A stretch of 8,525 nucleotides of DNA from Eubacterium sp. (GTDB lineage: Bacteria > Bacillota_A > Clostridia > Lachnospirales > Lachnospiraceae). A model generated the notes under the pieces. That model was not told the origin of the DNA. It did not search any database and saw nothing but the letters and a program-made list of their open reading frames with translations. Location: the NCBI GenBank assembly GCA_023663915.1, contig JAMPGN010000184.1, positions 1-8,525 on the forward strand. The letters are read 5' to 3'. This document shows, one piece after another, positions 6,684 through 8,525 of this stretch (position 1 is its first letter; each line of letters opens with the position of its first letter). Both the position numbers and the translations under genes were made by a program.

Positions 6684-6779
6684 GCATCAAAGCATCATTT
6701 CTGCATCAAAATTGCATCAAAAAGGCATATTCTTTGCATCAAAAAAGCATCACTTTTGCATCAAAGTTGCATCTTATAC
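6684..6779. repeat. 11-bp-period tandem repeat array, consensus GCATCAAAAWW
   Basis: GCAT occurs at 6684, 6692, 6703, 6714, 6725, 6736, 6747, 6758 and 6769. The last eight are spaced exactly 11 bp apart, and the first is 8 bp away. The first five bases GCATC are kept in all but the 6725 unit (GCATA), while the following six are A- or T-rich and vary. The A/T tracts therefore recur about once per helical turn, which favours intrinsic DNA curvature. The array covers the stop codon and last codons of the acetyltransferase gene (stop at 6763-6761) and ends about 125 bp upstream of the VIT-VWA start. Eleven is not a multiple of three, so this is not a protein repeat. Confidence 0.85.
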
Positions 6780-7699
6780 AAGCTATAATTTTCTCCTTCC
6801 AAATGCATTCTTCCAGCCATCTCAAATCCAAGTTTCTTGCACAATGCCGCCGATTTCCCGTTTCCTTCCATCACCAAAGCCTGCACTTGTGCAAAACCAA
6901 GTTCGTCCCGCGCATAATCCAAAATAGCGCTGCATACCTCATATGCATACCCCTGCCTCTGCCAGGGCGTTCCGATCACAAATCCTAACTCCGGCACCTC
7001 AAATCCCTCACGCCAACTGATACCAGCGCGGCCAATGATCGTTCCGTCTTTCGTCAGCACGGTCCACATGCCGTATCCGTAAAATTCATACACTTTTTTG
7101 CGGTACTCCTCTATATAGGCAATCTCCTCATCCCGGTCGGTGTACAGATTTTCCATATACTCTGTAATCTCCGGCTCTGCATATATTTGATAAAAGCTGC
7201 TCACGTCTTCCACGATTGTCTCCCGTATCTTGCAGCGCTTCGTCTCAAGAATATCCCACGGCAGGCACGCAAGCCGGCGATAAGCCATATCGACTGTGTC
7301 AAAGTCCACTTCTTCGATCTGTTCAATCACGTAGAGCGCGCCTGCAAAAGCTGCGTCCTTGTTTTGCTCATGCCGATATGGAAGAACATACTTCCCCTGT
7401 TGCCGAAGCGTATGGAAGATGGATTCCGAGTCTGTGATATACAAAGCGTTTTTTATATTCTGATTGCTGTCCGTTCTGTTTCTTTTCTTTGCCGTATTCC
7501 TTTGTCTTATTTTATTTATTCCATCCCCGCCATTTCTTCCGTCTGTCTCCTCTAGTGCATTGATTCCATCGATTTCATCCGTCATAATACAAATTTCCAC
7601 TCCATGTTCCCGCAGATCATCAAGCAGAATGCTTTCCGCACATAACATTTTTTTCTGCAGAATATTTTCTTTGATCAGTAAAACCACTTTTTTATGCAT
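6761..7699 (-). CDS. Two-domain protein with C-terminal RimJ/RimL-type GNAT N-acetyltransferase
   Basis: The C-terminal half (about residues 155-312) is a GNAT acetyltransferase: CKIRETIVEDVSSFYQIYAE, then GTIIGRAGISWREGFEVPELG, then IGTPWQRQGYAYEVCSAILD (acetyl-CoA loop region, QRQGYA) and MEGNGKSAALCKKLGFEMAG. It would move an acetyl group from acetyl-CoA to an unknown amine. The N-terminal half (1-150) has alternating strands and helices and ALYITDSESIFHTLRQQGK, recalling a small hydrolase-like Rossmann domain, but I cannot name its function. A hydrophilic Gly/Asn/Arg/Asp-rich stretch (about residues 45-85) interrupts it. The ATG at 7699 is preferred to the in-frame ATG at 7705 because GAGGA (7710-7706) is 6 nt from the first and abuts the second. 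The last codons lie in the 11-bp repeat array. The gene is in line with the VIT-VWA gene, 202 bp ahead of it. Confidence 0.85.
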   Translation of the reverse strand: MHKKVVLLIKENILQKKMLCAESILLDDLREHGVEICIMTDEIDGINALEETDGRNGGDGINKIRQRNTAKKRNRTDSNQNIKNALYITDSESIFHTLRQQGKYVLPYRHEQNKDAAFAGALYVIEQIEEVDFDTVDMAYRRLACLPWDILETKRCKIRETIVEDVSSFYQIYAEPEITEYMENLYTDRDEEIAYIEEYRKKVYEFYGYGMWTVLTKDGTIIGRAGISWREGFEVPELGFVIGTPWQRQGYAYEVCSAILDYARDELGFAQVQALVMEGNGKSAALCKKLGFEMAGRMHLEGENYSLYKMQL

Positions 7700-7786
7700 T
7701 ATCATTCCTCACAATTCTCTGTCGCAATCTGCTGCACGGTTACGCGAAAACCCTCCTCCAAAAACCCCGCCGATTTTCCCCTCTTG

Positions 7787-7792
7787 ATTATA
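7787..7792 (-). promoter_or_regulatory. Possible -10 box upstream of the acetyltransferase gene
   Basis: A perfect TATAAT hexamer lies on the minus strand about 88 nt upstream of the start codon at 7699. No good -35 hexamer is found at 16-18 bp, and no TGn extension precedes it. A second weak option is TTGTAA (7830-7825) with TATATA (7808-7803). A 10-bp palindrome ATGATATCAT (7811-7820) lies nearby. Confidence 0.3.
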
Positions 7793-7872
7793 CGGCTTCT
7801 TCTATATATAATGATATCATGTTCTTACAAAATCAAACGGCTGTATCGCAGACATTTGATTTTATTTTAAAA

Positions 7873-7892
7873 AAACGAGCTAATACTCGTTT
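7873..7892 (+). promoter_or_regulatory. Leader hairpin upstream of the cyclophilin gene
   Basis: AAACGAG (7873-7879) pairs perfectly with CTCGTTT (7886-7892) around the loop CTAATA. It is preceded by a run of A and followed by GCG. It closely resembles the element at 164-182 in the BlaI/M56 leader, and both end about 70 nt before their start codon (251 and 7962). It could be a small genome-wide repeat, a cis-acting RNA element or a weak terminator. Confidence 0.5.
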
Positions 7893-7961
7893 GCGTGGGA
7901 ATTTCCTATAGCATAAAAAATTTACAACCGAGAACAATCAATTCAAAGAATGGAGGAGAAT

Positions 7962-8483
7962 ATGACACAAAATCCTATTGTTACATTTACGATGGAGAAC
8001 GGTGACGTAATCAAGGCAGAACTCTATCCGGAGATCGCACCTGTTTCCGTCAATAATTTTATCAGTCTGATTCGCCAGAATTTCTACGACGGGCTTATTT
8101 TTCACAGGGTCATCAAGGGATTCATGATTCAGGGCGGCGACCCGGAAGGAACCGGCATGGGCGGGCCGGGCTACTCGATTCGTGGCGAATTTTCGCAGAA
8201 TGGTTTTGAGAATCCTCTGAAGCATACCGAAGGCGTACTTTCGATGGCAAGAAGTATGCACCCCGATTCTGCGGGCAGCCAGTTTTTTATCATGCACAAG
8301 ACAAGCCCGCATCTGGACGGCGCTTACGCGGCGTTCGGAAAGGTGATTGAGGGTATGGATGTGGTAAACCGTATCGCCGAAACAGCTACCGATTATGAGG
8401 ATAAACCACTGGAAAATCAAGTAATGCAGACCGTTACTATTGAAACTTTCGGCGTGGAATACCCTGAACTTGAGAAGCTCTAA
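7962..8483 (+). CDS. Cyclophilin-type peptidyl-prolyl cis-trans isomerase
   Basis: This 173-residue single-domain cyclophilin catalyses cis-trans isomerisation of Xaa-Pro bonds during protein folding. It has no signal peptide, so it should be cytoplasmic. Core motifs are NNFISLIRQNFYDGLIFHRV, GFMIQGGDPEGTGMGGPGY, GVLSMARSMHPDSAGSQFFI and HLDGAYAAFGKV. Counterparts of human cyclophilin A Arg55 (FHR), Phe60, Gln63 and Phe113 (QFF) are present. The Trp121 position (cyclosporin contact) is His and the His126 position is Tyr, as I recall for many clostridial homologues. The ATG at 7962 is chosen over 7950 because GGAGGAG (7952-7958) overlaps the earlier codon and is correctly spaced for 7962. The gene faces away from the acetyltransferase gene across about 260 bp. 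Confidence 0.95.
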   Translation: MTQNPIVTFTMENGDVIKAELYPEIAPVSVNNFISLIRQNFYDGLIFHRVIKGFMIQGGDPEGTGMGGPGYSIRGEFSQNGFENPLKHTEGVLSMARSMHPDSAGSQFFIMHKTSPHLDGAYAAFGKVIEGMDVVNRIAETATDYEDKPLENQVMQTVTIETFGVEYPELEKL

Positions 8484-8494
8484 AGAGCTTCTCA
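8471..8494 (+). terminator. Perfect 10-bp hairpin spanning the cyclophilin stop codon, U-tract absent
   Basis: TGAGAAGCTC (8471-8480) pairs perfectly with GAGCTTCTCA (8485-8494) around the loop TAAA, and the stop codon TAA is the first three loop bases. The following sequence GAAAAGTATTATT lacks a continuous T-run, so this is not a standard intrinsic terminator. It may protect the 3' end or be a weak terminator. Confidence 0.45.
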
Positions 8495-8500
8495 GAAAAG

Positions 8501-8520
8501 TATTATTCGGTATTATTCAG
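8501..8520. repeat. Short tandem 10-bp repeat at the right edge
   Basis: TATTATTCGG (8501-8510) is followed by TATTATTCAG (8511-8520), 9 of 10 identical. The sequence ends 5 bp later, so it is not clear whether this is part of a longer array or a promoter for the next gene. Confidence 0.35.
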
Positions 8521-8525
8521 TACAG

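Noticed and set aside
6584..6988. Plus-strand ORFs reading through the 11-bp array with recurring ASK/LHQK/CIK residues
   Set aside because: The recurrence follows from three 11-bp units making 33 bp. There is no good start site, and the ORFs run antisense into the acetyltransferase gene.
7704..7739. An 11-codon GTG-start leader ORF (VQQIATENCEE) upstream of the acetyltransferase gene, behind a strong GGAGGAGG
   Set aside because: The Shine-Dalgarno sequence is about 14 nt from the GTG and there is no regulatory codon pattern, so it is not supported as a real peptide.
7938..8420. Minus-strand 160-codon ORF opposite the cyclophilin gene
   Set aside because: It is antisense to a fully conserved cyclophilin and shows no domain or ribosome binding site.
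1..8525. CRISPR array, tRNA, rRNA or transposase
   Set aside because: No repeat-spacer pattern of CRISPR size, no tRNA-like cloverleaf, no rRNA segment and no transposase-like protein was seen. The 11-bp array is far too short in period for CRISPR.

Overview
The window looks like chromosomal DNA from a low- to mid-GC Gram-positive anaerobe of the Clostridia, most likely Lachnospiraceae. The basis is the AT-rich intergenic DNA, strong AGGAGG-type ribosome binding sites, consensus sigma-A promoters and the protein families present. I could not run a search, so this placement is inference.

Layout. (1) Positions 1-250 are a regulatory region with two back-to-back sigma-A promoters, each with its own palindrome sharing the half-site ATTTTACTA. 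The rightward one drives a BlaI/MecI-type repressor (251-634) and an overlapping M56 (BlaR1-like) membrane metalloprotease (631-1983). The leftward one points to a target gene beyond position 1. (2) A LysR-type regulator (1964-2806, minus) converges on the protease gene and overlaps it by 20 bp. (3) A DinJ/YafQ type II toxin-antitoxin operon (2938-3475, minus) follows, with a good promoter at 3561-3589. (4) A two-gene operon (3671-6558, minus) encodes a secreted VIT-VWA protein with a C-terminal motif / membrane helix / basic tail, followed at once by an exosortase-family membrane transpeptidase/protease. This reads as a dedicated sorting enzyme plus substrate. (5) Upstream of it is a two-domain protein ending in a GNAT acetyltransferase (6761-7699, minus). 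The stop codon of this gene lies inside an 11-bp-period tandem repeat array (6684-6779) that fills part of the gap before the VIT-VWA gene. (6) A cyclophilin-type peptidyl-prolyl isomerase (7962-8483, plus) ends the window, with its stop codon in the loop of a 10-bp perfect hairpin.

Functional reading. The BlaI/M56 pair is a proteolysis-relieved repressor circuit, but its sensor end is a short Cys/His-rich tail rather than a penicillin-binding domain, so the signal is probably not a beta-lactam. The exosortase/VIT-VWA pair is the best candidate for an unusual system: most exosortases are known from Gram-negative bacteria sorting PEP-CTERM proteins, whereas here one enzyme sits with one large adhesin-like substrate in an apparently Gram-positive genome. 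The phased repeat array upstream may affect its expression or DNA shape. The other genes (LysR, toxin-antitoxin, GNAT, cyclophilin) look intact and show no obvious functional link to the pair.
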